A DNA stretch of 64,000 bases from FEN-1219 sp963728995 (lineage in GTDB: Bacteria; Pseudomonadota; Gammaproteobacteria; Steroidobacterales; Rariloculaceae), in the NCBI GenBank assembly GCA_963728995.1, contig CAVSMD010000009.1:217871-281870 (forward strand), in the 5' to 3' direction. A model generated the notes under the pieces. That model did no database searches. It had not been told where the DNA came from and was given only the letters and a program-made list of their open reading frames with translations. Shown here in pieces: positions 35,647 to 44,981 of this stretch. The translations under genes and the position numbers were made by a program. The first letter of the stretch is position 1; each line of letters opens with the position of its first letter.

Positions 35647-36867
35647 CTAGGCTGGCGGTGCGCCGAGCGCAGCGAGCCGCTCGCGTGCGGCGCCGAGATC
35701 GAATCGGTGGCCGCCGGGCGCCAAGTCTATGGCTCGTTGATAGTAGCTGGCCGCGGGCTGGACTTGTCCCAACCGGTCCAAGCTCACGGCAAGGTTGAAC
35801 GCGTAGTCGGCATTCGTCGGTTCGTTGCGCACGGCTTCGAAGAACGCGACCTGCGCATCGGGCCAGCGTTGCTGCGCGACGTAGTTGAGCCCGAGTGCGA
35901 AATACAAAGCAGCCGACGTCGGTTGCTCGCGGAGCAGAATCTTGAGTTGGCTCTCGCTGTTTGGCCGAGCGGCCGCTCCTGGCAACAGGGTGAGCGACGC
36001 CAGAGCGGTAGGGTTCTTTGGATCAAGGCGTTGCACGCGACCAAATAGGTCGCGCGCTTCATCCAAGCGCCCGCCCCGAGCCGCGAGCGACGCCAAGCCC
36101 AGCAACGCGTCGATGCTCGCCGTGTCGAGAACCAGCGCTTCACGATACAGGGTTTCGGCGCGATCGGCGTCACCTGTAGTCAGCGCCGCATAGGCGTCGC
36201 GGAGCTTGGCGAAAAGCGGGGCCTCGCTTGGGCCGCGAGCAATCTTGATCAACGGCGTGGAGTCGATCACCCGCGCCTTTGCCGGCGCCTCGTCTCTCAC
36301 CAGATCACTTTCGCGCACGAGCGGCTCAGCGACGCGCCGGGCATTTGCGCCGCGTGATCGTGCCGGCGCAGTGGCGAGGCGATCGGGGGCCGCCGGCTCC
36401 GGCTCTTCCACGGTGATTGCCATGGTCTGCGCGCTCGCCGGCGGCGAGGCTGGAGCAGCACTAGCGGTGACCAGAAACGTATCGTCGTCTTGTCCCGTGA
36501 ACTCGACCGCCAGGAACGTGGCGAATCCGACTGAGGCTACGGTGCCCAGCAGGAGCAATAGCAGCTTGCGGTGATTCGGGCGGTGCCCGAATGCGGGCGC
36601 GCGTTGTGCATGACTCGGCGCGACGGGTGTAGTCGTGGCGGGATTCGATCCATCGGCCGGATCCTCGGTGATTGCGAAACCCGATGCGAGGGTGTCGTCT
36701 TCACTGGGCGGACCTCTTCGGTGAGCATCCGTCGACCCCTCCGCCAGCTCCAACTCGGGTGCCAACAGCAGCTCGGCGGCCTGGCGATCGTCAAGAGCTG
36801 GCTCGGGTTGGGTTGCCCTTGGCGTACCGGAAGTCCGCCCGTGCAACACATCAAGCAGCGAGGTCAC
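35647..36867 (-). CDS. TPR protein, MshN-like
   Basis: A 406-residue protein with an N-terminal Pro/Glu-rich cytoplasmic tail, one transmembrane helix (LLLLLLGTVASVGFATFLAV, about 100-120) and five or so TPR repeats (about 195-400) in the periplasm. Members lie between the secretin and the ATPase in MSHA loci and are called MshN. I chose GTG at 36867 because it overlaps the secretin stop (GTGA), which also explains co-translation; an earlier start adds 14 residues. The role is probably pilotin or assembly scaffold. Confidence 0.7.
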   Translation of the reverse strand: MTSLLDVLHGRTSGTPRATQPEPALDDRQAAELLLAPELELAEGSTDAHRRGPPSEDDTLASGFAITEDPADGSNPATTTPVAPSHAQRAPAFGHRPNHRKLLLLLLGTVASVGFATFLAVEFTGQDDDTFLVTASAAPASPPASAQTMAITVEEPEPAAPDRLATAPARSRGANARRVAEPLVRESDLVRDEAPAKARVIDSTPLIKIARGPSEAPLFAKLRDAYAALTTGDADRAETLYREALVLDTASIDALLGLASLAARGGRLDEARDLFGRVQRLDPKNPTALASLTLLPGAAARPNSESQLKILLREQPTSAALYFALGLNYVAQQRWPDAQVAFFEAVRNEPTNADYAFNLAVSLDRLGQVQPAASYYQRAIDLAPGGHRFDLGAARERLAALGAPPA

Positions 36868-38549
36868 GGACCGGATCTTGGCGCTGCCGCGCCTGTCGGT
36901 GCGGCCCACGAAGGTGGCTCGGCCGCGCGCGCGACGGCAGCGTTACCGACGCCGGAGCCGCGGATCACGGTGGGCCGCAAGAACACCACCAACTCACTCT
37001 TCTTCACTGCGTCGTCCCGGTACTTGAACAGATTGCCGATGCCCGGCAACCGGCCGAGCACCGGAATTCCGCGGCTGCTCTTCGACGACTCGTCGGTCAT
37101 GAGCCCGCCGATGACGATGGTCTGACCGTCAGCCACTTCGAGCAGCGACTCGATCTCGTTGACGTGGATTTCGGGAACGAGATTCTCGAATTTCACGCTG
37201 CTGTCTATGAGCCTGGGCGCTGGGTCCACGGCAAATCCGAGAATTCTCGTAATGGTTGGGCGCACATTCAGGCTAACGTTACCGTTGCCGTTGATTTGCG
37301 GCGTCACGCTCATGACGAGCCCCACCGGCACCGTCCGGATCGTGCTCGTCACGATGGTGCGTGGGTTGTTGTTGGTTGTGCCTTCGATGGTCTCCTGTTC
37401 GAGGTTGAAGTAGACGCGCTCGTCCACCACTTTGAGCAGCGCCGTTTGATTGTTGAGCGCCATGATGCGCGGGCTAGACAACACCTTGGTATCGCCGAAC
37501 TGCTGGAGTAGCTTCACCGCGGCGGTGAATCCGCTGCCGTCCGCAGCGAAGGTGTTGTAGGTCGCCGCGAACACGGGCGCGGAGCCCAAATTGTTGCCGA
37601 CCAACTCCGACATGAACGACATGCCGTTGCTGCCGGCTCCGGCCTGGGCCGACACTCGGCTCCAATCCACACCGCCCTGATACTCGTCGTTGAGATTGAC
37701 CTCGACGATGGTGACTTCGATCAACACCTGGCGCTTCGAACTCGTGGACACCTCGTCGATGAACGCCTGCACGTGAGCGTGCTGCGCCTGCGTCGCGTTG
37801 ACACTGATGACGCCGGCGATCGGATTGACCACAACGGGATCGAGACGCTCCGCGGGGGACGCGCCGTTGTCCGCTGCTCCACTGCCGGTTATGAGCTGCC
37901 GGATGTTGCTTCCGACCAGCGCCCAAAAGTCATTGACCGAAGTGCTCTTGACAGTAGTACGCGAGACGTTGCCGCTGCTCGACGCCGCGCCATTGCCGCC
38001 ACTGCTGGTGCTGGCGTTAGTGCTACCCGAGCTCCCGTTCGCGACGTCGCCCTGGCCCGTGGTGGCGATCTGTGTGGCAACAGCGACCTCGCCGTCGCTG
38101 CCGCGCGCGAGGTTGACGTAGTCGACGCGGTAGGTACGCCAGAACGGTGTGTCCGGCGACACGACCAGGCTGCCCGATTCAAGCTCGTACCGCAGGCTGA
38201 CCTGACGGCTGATGCGCTCGAGGATCTGGGGCAACGTCTGATCGATAGCATTGATCGTGACGTTGCCTTCGATGTCGCCGCTGATGTCCACGTTGACGCC
38301 AGCGTCGCGCGCCAGTGCAAAGAGAACGTCGCGCACCGGTACATCGGTCACCACCACGCTGTAGGTCTCCTGGCGCGGAGCTTCGACGGGCGGTGGCGGC
38401 AGGGGCATCTGCGTCACGGGCGCTGGAATGCCGTCGCGCGGCGTCGCCGTCACGAGGTGCTCGGGAGCCGGAGAGTATTTCAGCATCGGACCGCAACCAG
38501 CAACGAGCGCCGTGGTGGCGGCGGTCGCCATGATCAGCAGGTTGCGCAT
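36864..38549 (-). CDS. mshL: pilus secretin, MshL-like lipoprotein
   Basis: A 561-residue outer-membrane secretin. The Met at 38549 gives a lipoprotein signal with lipobox LVAGC. Residues 60-130 hold the STN/secretin N0-like domain (SVVVTDVPVRDVLFALARDA). A Ser/Gly/Asn-rich linker covers 155-190. An N-domain (IAGVISVNATQAQHAHVQAF) follows. The secretin core from about 260 carries the VPVGLVMSVTPQINGNGNVS and GQTIVIGGLMTDESSKSSRG strands. The long low-complexity linker is unusual but known in MshL. It is the first gene of the pilus operon; 246 bases upstream are free for a promoter. Confidence 0.85.
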   Translation of the reverse strand: MRNLLIMATAATTALVAGCGPMLKYSPAPEHLVTATPRDGIPAPVTQMPLPPPPVEAPRQETYSVVVTDVPVRDVLFALARDAGVNVDISGDIEGNVTINAIDQTLPQILERISRQVSLRYELESGSLVVSPDTPFWRTYRVDYVNLARGSDGEVAVATQIATTGQGDVANGSSGSTNASTSSGGNGAASSSGNVSRTTVKSTSVNDFWALVGSNIRQLITGSGAADNGASPAERLDPVVVNPIAGVISVNATQAQHAHVQAFIDEVSTSSKRQVLIEVTIVEVNLNDEYQGGVDWSRVSAQAGAGSNGMSFMSELVGNNLGSAPVFAATYNTFAADGSGFTAAVKLLQQFGDTKVLSSPRIMALNNQTALLKVVDERVYFNLEQETIEGTTNNNPRTIVTSTIRTVPVGLVMSVTPQINGNGNVSLNVRPTITRILGFAVDPAPRLIDSSVKFENLVPEIHVNEIESLLEVADGQTIVIGGLMTDESSKSSRGIPVLGRLPGIGNLFKYRDDAVKKSELVVFLRPTVIRGSGVGNAAVARAAEPPSWAAPTGAAAPRSGP

Positions 38550-38795
38550 CGTGGCGCTGCGCTCACTAGACGTTGCTCGGCTACTCTTCATGACCATCGC
38601 CTGTATGACTTGCCCAAGCCCCTCGTGGACTATCGGACTTGACCGCGCCCGAAAGAGGGGGGGCTGCGACTAGATTCAGGCATTGTGTGAAATAGGGCCG
38701 TGCGATATGTCACATTCCGCCACCGTGGGCAGAACGCCGACGAGACGGGGTTGCGAGTAAATGCTGCTGCGCGCCGATCGGGGCGCTCCGCGCGG
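38550..38795 (-). promoter_or_regulatory. leader of pilus operon with TGTGA/TCACA repeats
   Basis: This gap precedes the pilus secretin. An inverted pair, TGTGA at 38686-38690 and TCACA at 38710-38714, is separated by 19 bases. This recalls CRP/Vfr half-sites, but the spacing is not the normal six. A seven-G run lies at 38657-38663. No clear -10/-35 pair is visible, so the promoter call rests on position only. Confidence 0.25.
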
Positions 38796-39863
38796 TCAAG
38801 ACGTAGCAGCGCGCTCCGCCCACGTCAGACGCTCCCAGAAGCGCTCGAAGCGCTGCCCTTCGCCGCCCGCGGCCGCGAGCGACACGAGGCCGACCTCGTC
38901 GTCGATCTGCCCCTCGGTCTTCAGCATGCTGAGCGCCCCGGCCGTGAGCCCGAAGCGCAACGACCGGCCGAGCGCCGAGGACGGGCGACCGACCTTCTCC
39001 GGACGCTGATCGGCGAGCGCCTCGAGCATGGGCAGTGACAGCTCCCAGCTCGACGCAATCCGGTGCGCGACCTCCGCCGCGTGCTCATCGAGCAACGAGG
39101 CCAGCGCGTTCGGATCGGGCGTGAGCGACCGTGCGGCGTACTGATCGAGCACCACGCGATACACGACGAGCGTCGCGAGCCCCATGACCAGCGCGAGCAG
39201 CTGCGCCGCGAACGGCTCCGCGGCCTCGACGGCCGAGGCGTACAGCTCCGCCGCCGCAGCCGACCGGTACGTATGCTCCCAGATGATCTCCGGAAAACAC
39301 GCCTGGTCGCCGGCGATCGAGCGGAACACCGGCTGAACCAATGCGGCCGCCGCGAGCGAACGGACGCCCTGCGTGCCGAGCACCGCGAGCGCGCGCTCGA
39401 CGCCCTCGATGGCATGCGTGCCGCGTCGATGGATGGGGCTGTTCGCGAGCTTCAGCAAGCTGCCGACGAGCGCCGGATCGCGGGCGATCATCTGCGCGAG
39501 CTCGCGCCGAGTGGTTTCGCTGTCGTTCACGGCGCGGAGCAGCTGCGGCAGCAACATTGGCCGACGCGGCGCGTAGCGAGGGTCCGTGGCTGCCGTGTGC
39601 AACTTGCCGGCCACCGCGCTCACGAGCTTGATGTGCTCGGCCGGCACGCTGTCGGCGAGCTGCGCGGCCAGCGCCAGCTCGTAGAGCCGCTGCCGCACTT
39701 CCTCGCGACCGAGCGCGCGCGCCGTCGGCGCGGGCAGCGCCGGCACCTCGCCCGTATCCTCGTCGGGGTTCTCGGGCGGCAGCCGCGGCGTGCGCCGCAA
39801 CAGCGACAGCACCACGCCCGTGAGCGCGGCGATGACGGCGACGAACAGCAGTACGCGTAGCAC
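38796..39863 (-). CDS. membrane-anchored HDOD domain protein
   Basis: A 355-residue protein beginning at GTG. It has one N-terminal helix (VLLFVAVIAALTGVVLSLL) and a Pro-rich linker to about residue 55. The HDOD domain covers about 95-290 (LLPQLLRAVNDSETTRRELA, then VERALAVLGTQGVRSLAAAA). HDOD is an HD-like fold without most metal ligands and is used in signalling. A membrane-anchored version is less usual. The start lies three bases after the soxD stop, so it is co-transcribed with soxC and soxD, an unexpected partnership. Confidence 0.75.
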   Translation of the reverse strand: MLRVLLFVAVIAALTGVVLSLLRRTPRLPPENPDEDTGEVPALPAPTARALGREEVRQRLYELALAAQLADSVPAEHIKLVSAVAGKLHTAATDPRYAPRRPMLLPQLLRAVNDSETTRRELAQMIARDPALVGSLLKLANSPIHRRGTHAIEGVERALAVLGTQGVRSLAAAALVQPVFRSIAGDQACFPEIIWEHTYRSAAAAELYASAVEAAEPFAAQLLALVMGLATLVVYRVVLDQYAARSLTPDPNALASLLDEHAAEVAHRIASSWELSLPMLEALADQRPEKVGRPSSALGRSLRFGLTAGALSMLKTEGQIDDEVGLVSLAAAGGEGQRFERFWERLTWAERAATS

Positions 39864-39866
39864 GCG

Positions 39867-40424
39867 TCAGCGTTTGCCGCGATCCGCGCGTTTCGGGTAC
39901 GACATGATGAAGCCGTCGCGATTCGGCATCGCGACTTTCGGCAGCGTCTGCGCGTTCATGGTCTCGTTGGCATCGATGATCTTGTTCTCCGCCAGCAGAT
40001 ACGCCGTCAACGCGTACACTTGATCGTTCGTCAGCGACTCGGGCGCCATGAAGGGCATCGCGCGACGGATGTAGTCGAAAATCGTCGTCGCGTACGGCCA
40101 GTAGCTGCCGACCGTGCGCACCTGCTGCAATTGCGTCAGCGTGCCCTGGCCGCCCACGAGCTTGTCGTTGGGCTGCCCCGCGCCGCCCTGGCCATGGCAG
40201 GCCACACAGTAAGTGCCGTACAGCTGCGCGCCGGTCGCCGCGTTGCCGGAGCCTGGCGGCAAGCCGGTGCCATCCGGTTGAATGCTGATGTCCCAGGGCG
40301 CTGCCTCCGTCACCGATATCGGTCGACCGAGGCTCGGTCCTTGCTGCGCCAGCGCGTTCACCGCCCACGATACGACGAGGCCCGCGCCGACGAGCCGCGC
40401 AACACTGAGCCTAAGCGTATACAT
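39867..40424 (-). CDS. soxD: c-type cytochrome, SoxD-like
   Basis: A 185-residue periplasmic mono-haem cytochrome. The signal peptide ends NALAQQ (about 26). The haem site is CVACH (Cys73-Cys76-His77). A Met in IRRAMPFMAPESLT is the likely sixth ligand, and YALTAYLLAENKIID is the C-terminal helix. Together with SoxC next to it, this is the pair that makes sulfane (sulfite) dehydrogenase in thiosulfate oxidisers. The SoxD of Paracoccus is a longer di-haem protein, so this is the short mono-haem form. Start chosen at the ATG at 40424, overlapping the soxC stop by 14 bases. Confidence 0.8.
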   Translation of the reverse strand: MYTLRLSVARLVGAGLVVSWAVNALAQQGPSLGRPISVTEAAPWDISIQPDGTGLPPGSGNAATGAQLYGTYCVACHGQGGAGQPNDKLVGGQGTLTQLQQVRTVGSYWPYATTIFDYIRRAMPFMAPESLTNDQVYALTAYLLAENKIIDANETMNAQTLPKVAMPNRDGFIMSYPKRADRGKR

Positions 40425-41694
40425 TGCTGACCTCGCCACTCGCCGCGATCGCCCAGGCCTGGATGCCATTGTTGTGGTAGTTCTGCCGCTCGCCGCGCTC
40501 CGCGACGATGCTCGCGCGCGTGGGCTGCACGGCACCGGTCTCATCGACGGCGCGACTCATCAGGACCGCGGGGTCACCGTTCCAGCGCCACGCCATGCGA
40601 AAACGCGTGAATGCCTTCGGCAATACCGGCGCGTTGAGCGCGGCCTGCGCCCAGCTCTTACCGCCATCGGCCGACACCTCGACGCGGCGGATTCTCCCCA
40701 GGCCGGACCAGGCGAGCCCCGTGACCTCGTACAGTCCAGGACCCTTGAGCGCGAGCCCCGTCGACGGGCTCGTGATGACCGACTTCACCTCCATGGGGTA
40801 CGTCAGGATCAGCGCTTTGCCGTTCAGCAGCACGTCGGTGTAGTGCGACGTCTCGTCGCGCGTCATCGTCGGCTCGCTCACTACCTTGAGGCGCCGCAGC
40901 CACTTGACGTTCATGTTGCCCTCGTAGCCCGGCAGGAACAGTCGCATGGGGTAGCCGTTCTCGGGTCGCAGTCGCTCGCCGTTCTGATACAGCGCGATGA
41001 ACGCATCGTCCATGAGCTTCGCGAGCGGCACGCTGCGGCTCATCGCGGCCGCATCGCCCCCTTCCGCGAGCACCCAGTCGTGGCCCTTCTCCACTCCGGC
41101 CTCGTCGAGCAACACCGACAGCGGCACGCCGGTCCACTCGCTGCACGACATGAGCCCATGGATCACGCCGCACGGCGCCTGCGGCGCCTGCTTGCCCAGG
41201 TTCTGGCCGCTGTTGCCGGCGCATTCGAGGAAATGAATTCGCGTGACGGTAGGGTAACGCAGCAGAGCCTCGACGGAGAACGTCAACGGCCGCCGCACGG
41301 CGCCGTGGATCAGCAGCTCGTGCGCCGCCGGATCGATGTCGGGTACACCGCTGTGGTGACGCTCGAAGTGCAGGCTGTTCGGCGTGATGGTGCCGTGCAG
41401 GCGATGGTGCGGCGTGAACGACACGCCGTTGCCCGGGACGTTGGGCGTGCCGCCGACGACCCGCTGCACCGAGCTCTCGTACTTCGACACGGAGCCGTAC
41501 GCGCTCATGGTCGTGCCGGGCGCCTTCATCCACGGCGGCACGGCGAGCGGCTCGGCGTCGACGGGTTGCGCCGTGAGCAGCGTGAGCCCGCTACCGACGA
41601 GTGCTGCGCCTTGCGCCAGAAACGAGCGGCGATGCAGGAGACCGTTGCCGGCGACGATTTCGAGCGCCGGTCCGGTCGCTGATTCTTTGGTCAT
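40411..41694 (-). CDS. soxC: sulfane/sulfite dehydrogenase molybdenum subunit SoxC
   Basis: A 427-residue molybdopterin oxidoreductase of the sulfite oxidase family. A twin-arginine signal (HRRSFLAQGA) exports it folded. Cys158 in FLECAGNSG binds the molybdenum. LPGYEGNMNVKWLRRLKVVS and the C-terminal dimer domain (VEVSADGGKSWAQAAL) are typical. In Sox systems SoxCD removes electrons from sulfane sulfur bound to SoxY. No soxXYZAB lies in the window, so the pair may act alone on sulfite or another S or N-oxide substrate. Confidence 0.85.
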   Translation of the reverse strand: MTKESATGPALEIVAGNGLLHRRSFLAQGAALVGSGLTLLTAQPVDAEPLAVPPWMKAPGTTMSAYGSVSKYESSVQRVVGGTPNVPGNGVSFTPHHRLHGTITPNSLHFERHHSGVPDIDPAAHELLIHGAVRRPLTFSVEALLRYPTVTRIHFLECAGNSGQNLGKQAPQAPCGVIHGLMSCSEWTGVPLSVLLDEAGVEKGHDWVLAEGGDAAAMSRSVPLAKLMDDAFIALYQNGERLRPENGYPMRLFLPGYEGNMNVKWLRRLKVVSEPTMTRDETSHYTDVLLNGKALILTYPMEVKSVITSPSTGLALKGPGLYEVTGLAWSGLGRIRRVEVSADGGKSWAQAALNAPVLPKAFTRFRMAWRWNGDPAVLMSRAVDETGAVQPTRASIVAERGERQNYHNNGIQAWAIAASGEVSNVYA

Positions 41695-41801
41695 TGTGGA
41701 TTTCCCCCCAGGGCGGCACGACTCATTCGCGCAACGACTGTAGTGCCGCGCGCCGCTCGTGTAAACGGCGACTCGTCGCGCAGCAAGGTTCGGCGAAGCG
41801 A

Positions 41802-43175
41802 CTAGCGTGTCTCACCGAGTCGCACGAGGGCTTCGCGATCCCCACGGGTCACGCTGGCGCCTCTGAAACGTGCTTCGATGCCCGGGGCACGCACGATCAC
41901 GGCGTCGCCCTGCCGCTCGATCGCCGGCTCCGCGGCCGCCAGGATCACCGCGCGACTCACGCCATCGAGCAGCGGGTGGCGCCCCACGCCGATCGTGAGC
42001 GAATCGATCTCGGCGTCCGCGGTCTCCAGCGCTTCGAGCTCGCCGGAGTCGTTGCCGATCTTCAGGAACCGTGAGTGCAGGACGCCGCCCTCGACCACCG
42101 TCGTGTTCAGCGGGTCGAACCCCTTCGGCCACAGCGGCTGGCCCTTCGCCGCAACGACCGTGATGCGCCAGCCGGGCCGCCGATCGAATTCGTTGCGCTT
42201 CGTGCGTCGGCTCTCGAGCAGCGCGGCGACGTCGCGCTGCGCCGCTTCCCGCGCGGTGACGATCTCGGCCGGCGGAAACTCGCACGGCGCGGCGGCGGAA
42301 GCCGAGCTCAGAGCTGCTCCGAGGGTCGTGTCGAGGAAGCCGCTCTGACTTCGATCGAACGGCTGCTTCCAGTCCGGCGAGAGTCGATCCAGCAGCAGCG
42401 CCAGGGCCGCGCCCGAGGCATACGCGCGGCGGCGCACGTCGCCGATGTCGCCGCCCCCGTCGGGAATCGTCGAAATCGTCGCCCCGGCGGCCGTCACCTC
42501 CACGTAGTTGGCGAGGCCCTCGTTGAGCTCCGTGCCGCGTTCGTACGCACTCGCGACGGCACCGATGGCCGCATAGCGCCGCGCCCGCTGGCCGAGCGCG
42601 GCGCGGGCCCAGCATTCCGCCTCAGCGGCGGTTCGTGCGGCGAGCGCCGCGAGTAGCGCCCGCGACTCGAGCCTGCGCGTCGCGAGCGCTTTTGCATTGT
42701 CGACGGGGTAGACGAACAGGTCGGCCTCGTTGGCGGCCCAGCGCGGGTGATGCGTTCGTTGGTAAACGTGAAACGACTCGTGCAACGCGACGGCCGCGAG
42801 TCGTTCGACGGGCCGCTCTCCGGGCGGCAGCATCAGCGTCGCGGTCGCCACGCCACCGATCGGCACGGAGGTGTTCGCCACCATGGCAGGGAAACGTCCG
42901 ACGAGCTCGTAGTAGTCAGGACCCGACTGGAGGCGGAACTCCACGGGCGGCGCCGGATGCCGAAACAGGAACGTGCGCTCGCCGTCGTACACGGCCAAGG
43001 GAACCGTGGCCGGCTCGAACCCCGGCCAGTGGTCTCGGCCCGCGGCCAAGCGCTCGAATGCTCGCTCGATGGACAGGGCCACGTCCTGCTGCGCGCGCGC
43101 CTCTTCCGGCGGCATGACGGTCGCGACGAACAGCGCGCTAGCCAGCATGATCCGTGTTCGTTTCGCAGGCCTCAT
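41802..43175 (-). CDS. exported zincin-like HExxH protein
   Basis: A 457-residue exported protein with a signal peptide of about 28 residues. LHESFHVYQ contains His132-Glu133 and His136, and a third acidic ligand candidate lies in NEGLANYVE about 85 residues on. This is the gluzincin pattern. The rest has no family I know. It is probably a metallopeptidase of the periplasm or surface. The gene lies six bases downstream of the NDH-2 gene on the same strand, but a functional link is not evident. Confidence 0.6.
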   Translation of the reverse strand: MRPAKRTRIMLASALFVATVMPPEEARAQQDVALSIERAFERLAAGRDHWPGFEPATVPLAVYDGERTFLFRHPAPPVEFRLQSGPDYYELVGRFPAMVANTSVPIGGVATATLMLPPGERPVERLAAVALHESFHVYQRTHHPRWAANEADLFVYPVDNAKALATRRLESRALLAALAARTAAEAECWARAALGQRARRYAAIGAVASAYERGTELNEGLANYVEVTAAGATISTIPDGGGDIGDVRRRAYASGAALALLLDRLSPDWKQPFDRSQSGFLDTTLGAALSSASAAAPCEFPPAEIVTAREAAQRDVAALLESRRTKRNEFDRRPGWRITVVAAKGQPLWPKGFDPLNTTVVEGGVLHSRFLKIGNDSGELEALETADAEIDSLTIGVGRHPLLDGVSRAVILAAAEPAIERQGDAVIVRAPGIEARFRGASVTRGDREALVRLGETR

Positions 43176-43181
43176 GCTTCG

Positions 43182-44465
43182 TCAGTCCGCCTGCTCCACG
43201 CCCGTGATGAGTCGCGCGCCGCGCCCATACGTGAGGTACTCCCACAACCAACGTAGAGACACCAGCAATGGGCTCGGCACGCCGAGCAGGAAATAGATGT
43301 GTGCGATGCCCCAGACCCACCATGCCAGCCAGCCGCGCAGACTCATGAACGGCAGCTCGATCACGGCGCAGGCCCGACCGATCGTGGCGAAATTGCCGAA
43401 GTTCTTGTATGCGAACGGCGCCGGCGGCGCCCGGCCCGCGAGCCGCCGCGCGATCACCCGGCCCACGTAACGGCCCTGCTGCTTCGCCGCCGGCGCGACG
43501 CCGGGCACGCGGCCGGCGGGGGTTTCCACGAGCGCCGAGTCGCCGATCACGAACACGCCCGGGTCGTTCGGCAACGCGAGATCGGGGCCCACGCGGACCC
43601 GCCCGGCGCGATCGGCCGCCGCGCCGAGCCACGCGCCGACCGGCGCAGCGGCGACACCCGCCGCCCAGATCACGGTCGCCGTCGCAACACGCTCCGCGCC
43701 GATCGTCACGCCGTCGCGATCGCAGGTCGTGACCGCGGCGCTCACCCGGACCTCGACGCCGAGCCTCTCGAGCGCGCGCTGCGCGTAGCTCGACTGCCGC
43801 TCGCGAAACGCGGCGAGCACGCGCGGCCCCGCCTCGACGAGCACGATTTTCGCGCTGCGCGGATCGATGCGACGAAAATCGCGCGCCAGCGTGTGCCGCG
43901 CGAGCTCTGCGATCGTGCCCGCGAGCTCCACGCCGGTCGGCCCCGCGCCGACGACGACGAACCGCAGCAACCGCTCGCGCTGCGCGGGATCGGTCGTCAT
44001 CTCGGCCTTCTCGAATGCCATCAATATTCGCCGCCGAATCAGCGTCGCGTCGTCGACGCTTTTCAGGCCCGGCGCGTACTCGCGCCAGTCGTCGTGGCCG
44101 AAATAGGCGTGCGTGGCGCCGGCCGCGACGATCAGGTAATCGAACGGCAGCTCGCGGTCCGCGAGGCGAACGCGACGCGCGGCGACGTCGACGCCCACGA
44201 CCTCGCCGAGCAGCACCACGGCGTTACGCTGCCGGCGCAGCAATGACCGGATCGGCCATGCGATGTCCGACGGCGGCAAGCCGGCCGCGGCCACCTGATA
44301 GAGCAGCGGCTGGAACAAATGGTAGTTGTGCCGATCGATCAGTGTGACGTCGCAGGCCACGCGCGCCAGCGCGCGTGCCGCGTTGAGCCCGCCGAAGCCC
44401 GCGCCGACGACGACGACGCGGGGCCGTGTACCGGTCACGCCCGGACCGAATGCAGGCTCAGCCAT
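43182..44465 (-). CDS. ndh: type II NADH dehydrogenase
   Basis: A 427-residue NDH-2-like flavoprotein. The FAD Rossmann motif is VVVVGAGFGGLNAARAL (about 16-32) and the NAD motif is VVVGAGPTGVELAGTIAELA (about 170). The family signature YHLFQPLLYQVAAAGL is present. The C-terminal hydrophobic stretch (GWLAWWVWGIAHIYFLLGVP) anchors it to the membrane. It oxidises NADH and passes electrons to quinone without pumping protons. It overlaps the end of the MaoC gene by 31 bases. Confidence 0.9.
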   Translation of the reverse strand: MAEPAFGPGVTGTRPRVVVVGAGFGGLNAARALARVACDVTLIDRHNYHLFQPLLYQVAAAGLPPSDIAWPIRSLLRRQRNAVVLLGEVVGVDVAARRVRLADRELPFDYLIVAAGATHAYFGHDDWREYAPGLKSVDDATLIRRRILMAFEKAEMTTDPAQRERLLRFVVVGAGPTGVELAGTIAELARHTLARDFRRIDPRSAKIVLVEAGPRVLAAFRERQSSYAQRALERLGVEVRVSAAVTTCDRDGVTIGAERVATATVIWAAGVAAAPVGAWLGAAADRAGRVRVGPDLALPNDPGVFVIGDSALVETPAGRVPGVAPAAKQQGRYVGRVIARRLAGRAPPAPFAYKNFGNFATIGRACAVIELPFMSLRGWLAWWVWGIAHIYFLLGVPSPLLVSLRWLWEYLTYGRGARLITGVEQAD

Positions 44466-44899
44466 TCGGCCACGAGCGCAGGCTTCTCTTCACCCTCGAT
44501 CTCGACCGTGACGTCAACGCGCAGAATGAGCTGCCCCGGCTTACGCTCCTCGACGGCGGCCAGCGTGCCGACGGCGCGAATCCGCTTGCCGACGCGCACG
44601 GGCGCCACGAAGCGAATCTTGTCGAAGCCGTAGTTCACGACGAGCTCCCGATTCTCGGGCACGGGGATGAAGGGCAAACACAGGGGTACGAGCAGCGAGA
44701 GCGTCAGAAACCCGTGCGCGATCGTGCCGCCGAACGGCGTGGCCCGGGCGCGCTCGGGATCGACATGGATGAATTGATGGTCGAGCGTGACGTCGGCGAA
44801 CGCGTTGACACGCTCCTGATCAACGAGCAGCCAGTCGGACACACCGAGCCGTGTGCCGACGAGGCTGGTGAGCTCCTGTCGCGTGACGGTGGCGGACAT
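44435..44899 (-). CDS. MaoC-like (R)-hydratase
   Basis: A 154-residue hot-dog fold enoyl-CoA hydratase/dehydratase. The catalytic hydratase-2 motif is ADVTLDHQFIHVDPERA followed by GGTIAHGFLTLSLL, with the key Asp and His present. It fits the single-domain MaoC size. I chose ATG at 44899. It precedes ndh and overlaps it, so the two are in one transcript, perhaps by chance of packing. Confidence 0.85.
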   Translation of the reverse strand: MSATVTRQELTSLVGTRLGVSDWLLVDQERVNAFADVTLDHQFIHVDPERARATPFGGTIAHGFLTLSLLVPLCLPFIPVPENRELVVNYGFDKIRFVAPVRVGKRIRAVGTLAAVEERKPGQLILRVDVTVEIEGEEKPALVAEWLSLHSVRA

Positions 44900-44981
44900 G
44901 GGGCACTCCTCTGCACTCGAACGCCGGATTGTGGTCGGTCGACGCTGCCCGGTAAAGCTCCACCATGCCTTGTGGCTTAGG

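Noticed and set aside
38686..38714. CRP binding site before the pilus operon
   Set aside because: The half-sites are right but the 19-base spacing is not that of CRP; kept only as a low-confidence regulatory note.
40282..41682. Long plus-strand open frame across soxC
   Set aside because: It has no domain and is rich in Arg/His; soxC on the minus strand is intact with clear motifs.
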